A stretch of 34,806 nt of DNA from Paludibacter sp. (lineage in GTDB: Bacteria > Bacteroidota > Bacteroidia > Bacteroidales > Paludibacteraceae). The DNA lies in contig JAAFGX010000041.1 in NCBI GenBank assembly GCA_010365115.1, forward strand, positions 1 to 34,806. Direction: 5' to 3'. Shown here in pieces: positions 16,317 to 24,366 of the stretch. Under the pieces are notes generated by a model, which saw only the letters and a program-made list of their open reading frames with translations, made no database searches and was not told where the DNA came from. Numbering within the stretch: position 1 is the first letter of the stretch; every line of letters begins with the position of its first letter. The translations under genes and the position numbers were made by a program.

Positions 16317-16615
16317 ATGTATATTGACCAGTATAAAAAGCTATTAACGACTTATGTTTGCAATATAACTTGAAGTCATTGTACGTGTTTGGATCCGTGC
16401 TGACAAAGCATTTTAATGCTAAGAGTGATATTGATTTAATCGTGGATATTGATTCAATTGATCCGATGGTTTATGCCGATAATCATTTTAATTTGAAGTT
16501 TGCTTTGCAAGATCTTTTTCAACGTAAAATTGCTTTATTGGAAAATAAAGCGATAAAAAATCTATATTTACGAAAGAATATTGACCAGTCAAAAGCTCTG
16601 CTATATGGAGAATAA
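16317..16615 (+). pseudogene. MNT-domain antitoxin (MntA-like nucleotidyltransferase), apparent frameshift near the start
   Basis: Minimal nucleotidyltransferase of the HepT/MNT toxin-antitoxin class, which inactivates HepT by AMP transfer. The main frame (85 residues from TTG 16358) has FGSVL followed by SDIDLIVDID, the GSx10DxD active site. The family N-terminus, MYIDQYKKLLTT, is encoded by a different frame from ATG 16317, and the two would join smoothly as LLTT-LCLQYNLKSLYVFGS if one base near 16351 were restored. I therefore read a one-base deletion. Translation from TTG 16358 could still give a protein lacking the first helix. The 3' end overlaps hepT by 11 bases. A -7-like TAGTTTTG lies at 16253-16260. 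Confidence 0.68.
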
Positions 16616-16955
16616 GAAGTGCTTTGATAAATTTGCCTGCCTCAGTGATATTGAACAAGCAATTGCTGAAATCTATGATTTCTTACCAGTTGAAAGTGAT
16701 TTCTTCGCTTTTTAAAAGGACTTGAAAACGCGAAAAGCCATTGAACGCAATATTGAGATAATTGGTGAAGCAATGGACAGGCTTTTGAAAAACGAACAGG
16801 AGATCGAAATTACTGATTCACGCAAAATAGTAGATACTCGAAATCGAATAATTCACTGCTATGACAGTGTTTCCGAAGATGTAATCTGGTTAATAGTGAA
16901 TCGCTACTTGCCTGTATTAGATAGGGAAGTCAAAGAATTATTAGAAAATAAATAA
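16605..16955 (+). pseudogene. HepT-family toxin (HEPN ribonuclease), interrupted by in-frame TAA
   Basis: From ATG 16605 the frame reads 36 residues ending ESDFFAF, then TAA at 16713-16715, then continues in the same frame with KDLKTRKAIERNIEIIGEAM. HepT proteins normally have DF..FL.D.KTR..I.RN.EIIGEA here, so the stop replaces the expected leucine and a single change from TTA to TAA explains it. The HEPN catalytic motif RX4HXY is intact as RNRIIHCY in the second half, which also contains the tyrosine modified by MNT antitoxins. A 77-residue product from TTG 16722 would lack helix 1, so loss of function is likely. The pair is probably a decayed accessory module. Confidence 0.75.
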
Positions 16956-16974
16956 GTTTTATAACAAAACAACC

Positions 16975-17010
16975 AAAAGCCCTTCGTTATTTTGTAACAA
17001 GGGGCTTTTG
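16975..17010. terminator. Bidirectional terminator between hepT and the DUF4256 gene
   Basis: AAAAGCCCTTCGTTA (16975-16989) pairs with TAACAAGGGGCTTTT (16995-17009). It has A- and T-rich flanks on both sides and lies between convergent genes, so it can serve both strands. Its left arm is identical to that of the gnd terminator at 16192. Confidence 0.85.
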
Positions 17011-17030
17011 TTTCTTGTAATAATTGCTGT

Positions 17031-17600
17031 TTACACCCTTAGCGAGCCACGAAATCCTCTGACAACATAATAGGAATCAGCTCCATTGTGATATTTAAAA
17101 ACAATTTCGTATCGGTAATCGCAAAAAATAGCACCACCAAGTTTCCTTATCTCAACAGGTGTTTTCACCCAGCTGGATGTTTTTAAATCGAAGTTTCCCA
17201 GTTCTTGTAATCCTCTATATTCTTCTTCTGTGAGTAGCTCAATGCCCATAAAATTTGCCATATCTATAGCACTATCTTTTGGTTTAAAATCTTTTCTTGA
17301 ATCGAGCCCCTCTCGATCGTAACAAATACTTCGCCTGCCTTTGGGGCTTTCTGCAGAACAATCATAGAAAATGTATTCGCCCGTAATCTCATCCATTCCT
17401 ACAACATCAGGCTCGCCACCGGAAACTTCCATTTCATTTAACGACCAAAGTTTTTCTAAATTGGCATCCAACTTTTCTTTTATTTTAGCCCAATCCAATT
17501 CTTTATGGCGGCTCATGTTTTTTTCAAATCGTACTTTTAAAATTTTAAGTAGTTCTTCTGCATATACCGGCGACAATTCTTTAATTTTTCCATTAGTCAT
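17031..17600 (-). CDS. DUF4256 domain-containing protein
   Basis: 189-residue cytoplasmic protein of unknown function that I recognise as DUF4256. Typical blocks are LLKILKVRFEKNMSRHKELD near the N-terminus, LEKLWSLNEMEVSGGEPDVV, EYIFYDCSAESPKGRRSICY, LTEEEYRGLQELGNFDLKTS and the C-terminal DSYYVVRGFRGSLRV. It is complete, without a signal peptide or membrane segment. It stands alone on the minus strand, convergent with the broken toxin-antitoxin pair and divergent from dapF. No function should be assigned from this context. Confidence 0.85.
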   Translation of the reverse strand: MTNGKIKELSPVYAEELLKILKVRFEKNMSRHKELDWAKIKEKLDANLEKLWSLNEMEVSGGEPDVVGMDEITGEYIFYDCSAESPKGRRSICYDREGLDSRKDFKPKDSAIDMANFMGIELLTEEEYRGLQELGNFDLKTSSWVKTPVEIRKLGGAIFCDYRYEIVFKYHNGADSYYVVRGFRGSLRV

Positions 17601-17986
17601 AATTTTTCCTTTTTAATTGTCCTTGTTAATTCTATTTTTCCTTTTTTTTTAATGTTACAACAAATCTAATTATTATTAGTTTATCGGGTCAACCCGCTAG
17701 CGAACTCTTTTAAATTTTAATAAATATCAATTTGGGAGTTGACTTAAACAGTTATTTGATATTTTTACATTAATTCTTACTGTTTCGACCCTTCAAAATG
17801 ACGTTTTGAAATAAATATGCATAAAAAAATGTGAATATGTAATTCGTTCTAATGAAAATGAACTATATTGATATTTGATCGTTTTATTTGGATACAATTG
17901 TTTATAATTCATGATTTGAACTTTCATTCTGCTTATATTTGCAAATTATTTAAACCAATCTGACTAACAGATAATAACATAACAGT
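17601..17986. other. Divergent intergenic region between the DUF4256 gene and dapF
   Basis: 386 bases, very AT-rich. A minus-strand -7-like TAGATTTG lies at plus 17661-17668 for the DUF4256 gene, with no convincing -33 element. CGGGTCAACCCG at 17685-17696 is a short palindrome next to GCTAGC. The likely dapF promoter is listed separately. No gene was seen. Confidence 0.45.
17915..17941 (+). promoter_or_regulatory. Probable dapF promoter
   Basis: TATATTTG at 17934-17941 matches TAnnTTTG, with TTTG at 17915-17918. The spacer is only 15, shorter than usual, so the -33 assignment is weak. It would give a leader of about 40 bases. Confidence 0.42.
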
Positions 17987-18820
17987 ATGAAATTCACTAA
18001 AATGCATGGAATCGGTAACGATTATATTTACATAAACGGATTTGTTGAACAAATTGAAAATCCTGAAGAATTTGCCATACGTTGGAGCGATCGTCACAAA
18101 GGCATCGGTTCCGATGGGTTGGTGTTGATACTGCCTTCGACATATTGCGACTTTCGTATGAGGATGTTTAATGCAGATGGTTCTGAATCGGAAATGTGTG
18201 GAAATGCTTCACGATGCATCGGTAAATATGTTTTCGATAAAGGAATGACTGATAAAACCGACTTAACGCTCGAAACATTGGCTGGAATAATGAAGCTGAA
18301 ACTCTTTTTGGGCAATGACAAATTGGTGGAAAGTGTGACGGTGGATATGGGTGAGCCAATATTGGAATCAAGCCGAATTCCCACTACAATTAATAAACCA
18401 AATGTAGTTAATGAATCTGTAGTGTTCAAAGCACCCATTCAATACAGAATCACTTGCGTGTCAATGGGGAATCCTCATACAGTGATATTTACAAAAGACA
18501 TTGATAAACTAAACCTACCAAAAATAGGTTCGTTAATCGAAAATGCCCCGATTTTTCCCCGTCGCACAAATGTGGAGTTTGTTGAAATTCTATCGGGCGA
18601 CAAAATGAATATGCGTGTTTGGGAACGTGGCTCAGGTGAAACAATGGCGTGTGGTACAGGGGCTTGTGCTGCTGTGGTAGCCGGAGTTTTAAATGGATTG
18701 TGTGCCAGAAAAACGACTGTTCAATTACTTGGTGGTGAATTGACAATAGAATGGAATGCATTTGACAATCATGTATACCTTACTGGTGGAGCAACCACTG
18801 TATTTGAAGGAGAAATATAA
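17987..18820 (+). CDS. dapF: Diaminopimelate epimerase
   Basis: Cofactor-independent epimerase converting LL- to meso-diaminopimelate for lysine and peptidoglycan. It has 277 residues, the normal length. The two catalytic cysteines are C71 in [10 protein letters not shown] and C222 in [12 protein letters not shown], and the N-terminus [14 protein letters not shown] is the family signature. It is followed after a 122-base repeat-filled gap by dapL, whose product makes its substrate, and the two form an operon ended by the terminator at 20196. The start ATG fits the family N-terminus. Confidence 0.97.
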   Translation: MKFTKMHGIGNDYIYINGFVEQIENPEEFAIRWSDRHKGIGSDGLVLILPSTYCDFRMRMFNADGSESEMCGNASRCIGKYVFDKGMTDKTDLTLETLAGIMKLKLFLGNDKLVESVTVDMGEPILESSRIPTTINKPNVVNESVVFKAPIQYRITCVSMGNPHTVIFTKDIDKLNLPKIGSLIENAPIFPRRTNVEFVEILSGDKMNMRVWERGSGETMACGTGACAAVVAGVLNGLCARKTTVQLLGGELTIEWNAFDNHVYLTGGATTVFEGEI

Positions 18821-18942
18821 AGAAGTATATGGTATATAGTTAATGGTAATAAAAAACTTCCGACTATACTGTTGATTATTAATTAACTACAAGCCGTTAA
18901 CTATAAACCGTTAACTATAAACTAAAAACTACAAACTAAGAT
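18821..18942. repeat. Inverted repeat of GTTAACTATAAAC family, dapF-dapL gap
   Basis: The right side carries CCGTTAACTATAAA twice and AACTACAA variants. The left side carries the opposite orientation, GGTATATAGTTAATGGT. The arrangement (left arm after the stop, right arm before the start) parallels the other gaps but uses a different sequence family. Confidence 0.7.
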
Positions 18943-20166
18943 ATGGCACAAATTAATGAAAATTTCTTAAAAATTCCGGCAACTTATTTATTCTCGGAAA
19001 TTGCAAAACGCATTACACAACATAAAGAGGCGAATCCAACTGCCCCAATTATCCGCATGGGAATTGGAGATGTAAGTCTTCCTTTGCCCGATGCTTCGGT
19101 GGATGCGATGATTAAAGCGGCAGACGAACAAAGAAATGCTGAAACTTTCAGAGGTTATGGTCCGGAACAGGGATATGCATTTTTGAGAGAAGCTATAGTA
19201 ATTAACGATTTTACAAGTAAAGGAATCAATATCGAGGAAGATGAGATATTTGTAAGCGATGGTGCCAAAAGCGATACAGGCAATATCGGCGATATTTTTG
19301 ATGTAAACAATCGAGTTGCCATTACCGATCCAAGTTATCCGGTTTATGTGGACACTAATGCCATGGCGGGTCGTGCAGGAGAACCATCGGTAACTGGCGA
19401 ATGGACTAATCTGGTTTATTTGTCGTGCAATGCCGACAATAATTTTGTTCCGGCACTTCCAACCGAGAAGGTGGATTTGGTTTACTTATGTTATCCGAAT
19501 AATCCTACAGGTACTACATTGACTAAAGAACAATTGGCCGTTTGGGTGGAATATGCTAAGGCCAATAAAGTAATTTTACTTTTTGATGCTGCTTACGAAT
19601 CATTTATTACTGAAGAAAACGTGCCTCATAGCATATATGAAATAGAAGGTGCAAAAGAGGTAGCAATTGAATTCCGTAGTTTTTCGAAAACAGCTGGATT
19701 TACCGGAACCCGTTGTGGATATACAGTTGTGCCAAAGCAATTGATGGGATATACCAAAAGCGGAGAACCTGTTGCTTTGAACAAACTATGGAATCGTCGC
19801 CAGTGTACAAAGTTTAATGGTACATCTTATATTGTGCAACGTGCAGCCGAGGCAACTTATAGTCCTGAAGGTAAATTGCAGGTGCAAGCGTTAATTAATT
19901 TTTACACAGAAAATGCGAAAATCATTCGCGAAGGATTATTAAAAGCCGGTTATACAATTTTTGGTGGTGTGAATGCGCCTTATGTTTGGGCCAAAGCACC
20001 CGTAGGCATGGGCAGTTGGGAATATTTCGATTATTTATTGAAAGAAAAGAATATCGTTACCACTCCTGGTGCCGGATTTGGCGCAAGTGGTGAAGGATAC
20101 GTACGATTTTCTGCTTTTGGAAGCAGAGAAAATACTATTGAAGCTATGAAACGGTTGGAAAAATAA
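18943..20166 (+). CDS. dapL: LL-diaminopimelate aminotransferase
   Basis: Pyridoxal-phosphate aminotransferase turning tetrahydrodipicolinate directly into LL-diaminopimelate, bypassing the succinylase/acetylase route. The 407 residues fit DapL (class I/II fold). The Schiff-base lysine is K249 in [24 protein letters not shown] and [12 protein letters not shown] are the usual substrate and cofactor stretches, and the C-terminus has [17 protein letters not shown]. With dapF directly upstream it supplies meso-diaminopimelate in two steps. DapL occurs in Bacteroidetes, which fits the rest of the window. Confidence 0.96.
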   Translation: MAQINENFLKIPATYLFSEIAKRITQHKEANPTAPIIRMGIGDVSLPLPDASVDAMIKAADEQRNAETFRGYGPEQGYAFLREAIVINDFTSKGINIEEDEIFVSDGAKSDTGNIGDIFDVNNRVAITDPSYPVYVDTNAMAGRAGEPSVTGEWTNLVYLSCNADNNFVPALPTEKVDLVYLCYPNNPTGTTLTKEQLAVWVEYAKANKVILLFDAAYESFITEENVPHSIYEIEGAKEVAIEFRSFSKTAGFTGTRCGYTVVPKQLMGYTKSGEPVALNKLWNRRQCTKFNGTSYIVQRAAEATYSPEGKLQVQALINFYTENAKIIREGLLKAGYTIFGGVNAPYVWAKAPVGMGSWEYFDYLLKEKNIVTTPGAGFGASGEGYVRFSAFGSRENTIEAMKRLEK

Positions 20167-20195
20167 TCATCATTTTTTATTTATGCGTATTCTAT

Positions 20196-20223
20196 AACGC
20201 CCGGGATTCCCGGGCGTTTTTTT
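20196..20223 (+). terminator. Intrinsic terminator after dapL
   Basis: Ten-base GC-rich stem AACGCCCGGG (20196-20205) with CCCGGGCGTT (20209-20218), an ATT loop and a T run to 20223. It ends the dapF-dapL operon. Confidence 0.93.
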
Positions 20224-20320
20224 GTTTTGTATCTCCAATATAAGTAGTACGAATAATTAAAAGTTGTGTTTTTTCAACCACATAAGTAGTGTACAGAATA
20301 TAATGTCGTATTTATAAAAA

Positions 20321-20515
20321 AAGAATAGAACGCGGATTTTACGGATTTTACGGATAAAGACGGATTAAATTTGTATGTATTAAAAACAGATATCAGTCAT
20401 GCAAGCATGACTGATAATTCATAAGTTATTGAAAATCAATTCGGCTTGTCGAAATTAAAATCCGTTTTTAAATCCGCTATATCAGCGTTTATCCGCGTTC
20501 CATTCTTTTTGTTTT
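20321..20515. repeat. Inverted-repeat element with CGGATTTTACGGATT arms
   Basis: The left arm starts AAGAATAGAACGCGGAT (20321-20337) and continues with ACGGATTTTACGGATAAAGA. The right arm ends ATCCGCGTTCCATTCTT, matching the left arm at 16 of 17 positions. The arms also share the ATCCG/CGGAT units. The interior is about 90 bases and non-coding, with a perfect hairpin at 20391-20416. Confidence 0.8.
20391..20416. repeat. Perfect 12-base hairpin inside the inverted-repeat element
   Basis: TATCAGTCATGC, loop AA, GCATGACTGATA. No T run follows, so it is not an ordinary terminator. It sits near the centre of the element at 20321-20515. Confidence 0.85.
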
Positions 20516-20529
20516 TTCTCGAAATATAG

Positions 20530-20737
20530 GACATTATTTTATTCCTAGTACTTAGTTAAACATAGTGGAATTGAAACACAGAGTTTTTTTCGAAGACATA
20601 GCACACTTAAATGCACTAACGAGACTATGTGACCCTATGTTTGTTTGCTCTTTTGCTTGTTTTTATTCCTATGTGAATACTATGTCACTATGTTTAACTA
20701 TATGGATTATCCTTTTTAAGAAATAAGACATTATTTT
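20530..20737. repeat. MITE-like element with 14-base inverted arms
   Basis: AGTTAAACATAGTG (20554-20567) and CACTATGTTTAACT (20686-20699) are perfect inverted repeats enclosing about 118 bases rich in CTATGTGA/CATAG units. An 11-base direct repeat GACATTATTTT occurs outside both arms (20530-20540 and 20727-20737), 13 and 27 bases away. No open frame of note lies inside. Confidence 0.72.
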
Positions 20738-21181
20738 GTTTTCATTACTTAATTCAGGAATTGGCTTAAATTATCCTTCCGAAAATTTAAAATAGCTTAT
20801 TTGAGATTTAATTTGAATACGTTTTTTTGCCTTCACCGCTTTAATTAACAATTTGTATATCAGTTTCATTCATTCAACTCATTTAATATACTATTTTTTT
20901 TAGAAATAATTTATACTTCATCATGTCAATATGAAAGTAAATATGCATTATAGATTTTATATTGAAAGCAATTATAATATATAAGTAACATTATGCGAAT
21001 ACACTCAAAATAATACTATCTTTATGATATTAATTATTCCACAACAATGACATTATGATTATTTTTGCAACGTATTAAAAACATTATGTCACGCATTATT
21101 CGATATATATATCTATATGATATATGACAAGTCAGTTAAGAAACAATTTATTATAAAAACAACAATTAAATTTTTTAAGGT
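20738..21181. other. AT-rich region upstream of the porin-glnK-amtB genes
   Basis: About 440 bases without a gene. A -7-like TATTTTTG lies at 21060-21067, about 115 bases before the first gene, without a clear -33 TTTG. I looked for a sigma-54 element (GG-N10-GC) before these nitrogen genes and saw none that convinced. Confidence 0.4.
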
Positions 21182-21874
21182 ATGAGAAAGATTAAAGTTT
21201 TAGCAATTTTTGTGATTGCAGTTTTAGCGACAACGAGCGTAAAAGCACAAGGTTTTTCAACAGGAGCTGATATTGTAAGTTCTTATGTTTGGCGTGGTGT
21301 TCCACAAGAAGCTACAAAAGGAACTCCAAATATCCAACCTTATGTATCTTTCAATACAGGTGGTTTGACTGTTGGAACATGGGCTTCAAGTAGCTTTCTT
21401 GGGAACGTAAAGGAAGTAGATTTGTATGCAACTTACGCATTTTCAAGCGCATTGTCATTGACCTTAACTGATTACAACTGGGGATTTAACAACAGTTATT
21501 TCAAATATAGCAAAGGTGGTGATCACATGTTTGAAGCAACATTAGCGTATGCAGGTGGTGAGTCTTTCCCAATCATTGCTTCAGTAAACACCTTCTTTGC
21601 TGGAGCCGATACACTCTCGACTGGAAAAAATGCATTTTCAACTTATGCAGAATTAAGCTATCCAATTACTGCTAACGCAAAAGTCTTTTTGGGTGCTTCG
21701 CTTACCGAAAGTGCAATGGTTTATGGTACTACAGGTTTTGGAATTACCAACGTAGGTATCAAGGTGAGCAAATCTATTGCTATAACAGACAAATTCAGTC
21801 TTCCGGTTTATGGTATTCTTTCAGCAAATCCTTACTCTGGCAATGCATTTTTTGTTGCAGGTATTACGTTGTAA
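21182..21874 (+). CDS. Outer-membrane beta-barrel protein (TorF-like putative porin)
   Basis: 230-residue secreted protein. The first 22 residues are a signal peptide (MRKIKVLAIFVIAVLATTSV, then KA, with probable cleavage before QGFS). The mature part alternates hydrophobic and polar residues in short strands, starts with STGADIVSSYVWRGVPQ as in TorF-type porins, and ends VAGITL with no soluble domain, consistent with an 8- to 12-strand barrel. It lies 60 bases upstream of a PII gene and then amtB, so it is probably co-expressed with ammonium uptake and may let small nitrogen solutes through the outer membrane. The substrate is unknown, and the family name rests on overall resemblance. Confidence 0.75.
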   Translation: MRKIKVLAIFVIAVLATTSVKAQGFSTGADIVSSYVWRGVPQEATKGTPNIQPYVSFNTGGLTVGTWASSSFLGNVKEVDLYATYAFSSALSLTLTDYNWGFNNSYFKYSKGGDHMFEATLAYAGGESFPIIASVNTFFAGADTLSTGKNAFSTYAELSYPITANAKVFLGASLTESAMVYGTTGFGITNVGIKVSKSIAITDKFSLPVYGILSANPYSGNAFFVAGITL

Positions 21875-21934
21875 AAACACATTTAAAAGAAAGTAATTTT
21901 AAAACAATTAGTTCATTGTTAAAACTTAAAAAAA

Positions 21935-22279
21935 ATGAAGAAAATTGAAGCAATTATCAGAAAATCAAAATTTGAAGATGTAAAACAGGCATTATATGAT
22001 GCCGGAATCGACTGGTTCTCTTATTGGGACATTACTGGTTTGGGAAAATCGACCGAAGAACAAGTCGTTCGTGGGCAAGTTTTTAAGTCTGGTTATATTC
22101 AGCGCCGTATGATTTCTATTGTTGTACGCGACCAAAATGCTGAAAAGACCGTAAATGCAGTACTTAATTCTGCTTGGACAGGTGAAACTGGCGATGGAAA
22201 AGTTTTTGTTTATGATATTCAAGAGACATTCCGTATCCGAACAAAAGAATCGGGACCTGATGCACTTTTCAATAAATAA
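21935..22279 (+). CDS. PII-family nitrogen regulator, GlnK-like, divergent T-loop
   Basis: 114-residue PII protein that should bind AmtB and 2-oxoglutarate/ATP/ADP to gate ammonium uptake. The N-terminus MKKIEAIIRKSKFEDVKQAL, TGETGDGKVFVYD at about 77-89 and FRIRT near 96-100 are the standard PII framework and nucleotide-binding parts. The T-loop is unusual: GLGKSTEEQVVRGQVFKSGY. The residue at the place of Gln39, which helps bind 2-oxoglutarate in classical PII, is serine, and the position of the uridylylated Tyr51 is phenylalanine (F50). It lies directly before amtB, the classical glnK-amtB order. Control by uridylylation is therefore unlikely. Confidence 0.93.
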   Translation: MKKIEAIIRKSKFEDVKQALYDAGIDWFSYWDITGLGKSTEEQVVRGQVFKSGYIQRRMISIVVRDQNAEKTVNAVLNSAWTGETGDGKVFVYDIQETFRIRTKESGPDALFNK

Positions 22280-22318
22280 CTCAGTAATACAAATATGTAA
22301 TATTAAAAGGTATTAAAG

Positions 22319-23680
22319 ATGAAAAAAAATATATTATTTCTCACCGCTTTTTTCTTGTTGATTGCTTCTGCAATCTCAGCTCAAACAGTTGTTCCAAAAA
22401 TTGACACTGGTGATACGGCTTGGATGATTGTTGCAACAGCATTTGTTTTGTTAATGTCCATTCCTGGCCTTGCTTTGTTTTATGGAGGTTTGGTTCGTCG
22501 CAAAAACGTGTTAAACGTGTTTATGCAAGTATTTATTCTCGTAGCAGTAATAAGTGTTGAGTGGGTTGTTGTTGGATACAGCAATGCATTTGGGTCTAAC
22601 TCTATCGAATTTCTTAAGCCATTTATTGGTGGATTCGATTGGGCTTTTTTGAATAATATTGGAGTTAATGATTTAAGTCCATACTTTATTTCGCACTCAC
22701 AATTAGCTGCGGATGGAAGTTCAATTGGAACAATTCCTCACATTGTTTTTATAATGTTTCAGGGAATGTTTGCTGTGATAACGCCTGCATTAATTGTAGG
22801 AGCTTTTGCTGAGCGTATTAATTTTAAAGGCTTTCTTTTGTTTTCAATTTTTTGGACATTTTTTATTTATAATCCGGTTGCACACTGGGTTTGGTCTGGA
22901 GATGGATGGTTGTTTAAATTAGGAGCGTTAGATTTTGCGGGAGGTACTGTTGTGCATGTCAATGCCGGAGTCGCCGCTATAGTAACAGCTATTATGTTAG
23001 GAAAACGTCGTGATTATAAAGGACATGCGATACCAGCTCACAATATTACTTATGTTGTAATTGGTGCCGGATTACTTTGGGTAGGTTGGTTTGGTTTCAA
23101 TGCCGGAAGCGGTTTAGCTGCTGATGGACTTGCGGCTAACGCATTGATGGTTACGCATATTGCAGCGGCTGCGGCAGCATTAACATGGGCATTACTCGAC
23201 TGGATTATTGATAAACGCCCAACCGTTGTTGGAATTAGTACAGGAGCCGTAGGTGGATTGGTTGCTATAACACCTGCAGCTGGTTTTGTAGGAGTTGGTG
23301 GTGCATTGGTAATTGGTATTGCAGTGTCATTAGTGTGTTTTGTTATGGTTGCTTATGTTAAGCCAAAACTCGGTTATGATGATTCGCTTGATGCATTTGG
23401 AGTTCACGGGGTTGGTGGTATAATTGGAGCAATTTTAACTGGTATTTTAGCAACTCCAGCTATTCAATCGGCTTATAGTGGCGCATTGTATGGTAACTTT
23501 CATCAATTATGGGTTCAGTTAATAGCAATCGGTGCAACTATCTTGTATTCAGGAGTTGGAACATATATATTGTTTAAAATTACCGATAAATTAGTTGGTG
23601 TTCGAGTTTCCGACAAATTGGAAGCAATAGGATTGGATGAAACTCAACACGGTGAAACGGCATATACTAAGTTTGATTAA
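22319..23680 (+). CDS. amtB: Ammonium transporter
   Basis: Inner-membrane ammonium channel of the Amt/Rh family, 453 residues including a signal peptide ending near ISAQT (residue 22), followed by eleven hydrophobic segments. The twin histidines of the pore are H213 (GGTVVHVNAG) and H363 (FGVHGVGG). NVFMQVF and GAFAERINF are family stretches. The short charged C-terminal tail after GVGTYILFKITDKLVG is where PII normally acts. The gene starts 39 bases after the PII gene. Confidence 0.97.
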   Translation: MKKNILFLTAFFLLIASAISAQTVVPKIDTGDTAWMIVATAFVLLMSIPGLALFYGGLVRRKNVLNVFMQVFILVAVISVEWVVVGYSNAFGSNSIEFLKPFIGGFDWAFLNNIGVNDLSPYFISHSQLAADGSSIGTIPHIVFIMFQGMFAVITPALIVGAFAERINFKGFLLFSIFWTFFIYNPVAHWVWSGDGWLFKLGALDFAGGTVVHVNAGVAAIVTAIMLGKRRDYKGHAIPAHNITYVVIGAGLLWVGWFGFNAGSGLAADGLAANALMVTHIAAAAAALTWALLDWIIDKRPTVVGISTGAVGGLVAITPAAGFVGVGGALVIGIAVSLVCFVMVAYVKPKLGYDDSLDAFGVHGVGGIIGAILTGILATPAIQSAYSGALYGNFHQLWVQLIAIGATILYSGVGTYILFKITDKLVGVRVSDKLEAIGLDETQHGETAYTKFD

Positions 23681-23969
23681 AATTTAATGTAGGTTCATTC
23701 CTTATCACATTGAGGAAAAAAAGACATATCATTTGAATTATTTGTTAAGTTGCTTTTTTAGTGATGTAATTAAGAATTTTCAAATTGAATGTCATTGAAT
23801 CAAAACAAATAGGGTCTATTGACATTTTATATTCTAAAAGTGAGATTGAATAATTTGACATAATGTTGTAATAAATATATTATTTCAATCATATTGTTAT
23901 AAAATATATAAGTATTGAAATAATATGTTTAAAATAGACTCAAATAACAATTAATTTATATATTTTTGT

Positions 23970-24072
23970 CAGCTTAAAAATATGGTTGAGGTTCACATAA
24001 GAAAAAGTAAGTCTGAAGGATCTGAAACCCACTTACACGATAGAATTATTTATAACTAATCGTGTGTTTTTT
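23970..24072 (+). ncRNA. Candidate small structured RNA between amtB and glnN
   Basis: A -7-like TATTTTTG lies at 23961-23968 (no good -33). About 100 bases downstream is a terminator: ACACGAT (24035-24041) with ATCGTGT (24059-24065) followed by six T after one G. Between them GTAAGT (24007-24012) can pair with ACTTAC (24031-24036), which shares two bases with the terminator arm, so the two stems compete. CTGAAGGATCTGAAAC contains two CTGAA units, and either could pair with GTTTCAGAC at 24082-24090. It has no long open frame. I do not recognise an Rfam family. It could be an sRNA, an attenuator, or only the amtB 3' end. Confidence 0.4.
24035..24072 (+). terminator. Intrinsic terminator of the candidate RNA
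   Basis: Stem ACACGAT/ATCGTGT, extended by AG/CT past a bulge, with an AT-rich loop of about 12 bases and a TTTTTT run at 24067-24072. Confidence 0.6.
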
Positions 24073-24086
24073 AGTTTTATTGTTTC

Positions 24087-24125
24087 AGACAGGCTATCTC
24101 GTGACGAAATGGCCTGTCTATTTTT
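24087..24125 (+). terminator. Second terminator-like hairpin
   Basis: AGACAGGC (24087-24094) pairs with GCCTGTCT (24112-24119), with a small inner palindrome TCGTGACGA in the loop, followed by ATTTTT. It may back up the terminator just upstream. Confidence 0.6.
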
Positions 24126-24245
24126 AAAATGAAATACTTTATTTAATTTCAAAGCTAATACAGAATGATTTTTAAAGTGTATTTGATTTTTAATTTAGTC
24201 TTAACAATCAACTGCAAACTAATGAAATTTCATAATATGGAAAAA

Positions 24246-24274
24246 TTGTTTAAGCTTACATTGTGTTATATTTG
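24246..24274 (+). promoter_or_regulatory. Upstream glnN promoter candidate
   Basis: TTG at 24246-24248, an 18-base spacer and TATATTTG at 24267-24274, followed by TAGACA. It fits the Bacteroidetes consensus and would give a leader of about 200 bases. Confidence 0.5.
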
Positions 24275-24366
24275 TAGACATATATGTTTCAATATGTAAT
24301 TATTGTGCTTATTATTGTTTTATATTGTAATTTTTCAATTCTTTTTTTATAAAGAACTCTAAAAAA

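Noticed and set aside
20321-20737. Possible CRISPR array
   Set aside because: Units are irregular, arranged as inverted rather than regularly spaced direct repeats, and no cas genes are nearby.
20738-21181. Sigma-54 promoter before the porin-PII-amtB genes
   Set aside because: No GG-N10-GC pair with the right context was found; only a TAnnTTTG-type element is present.
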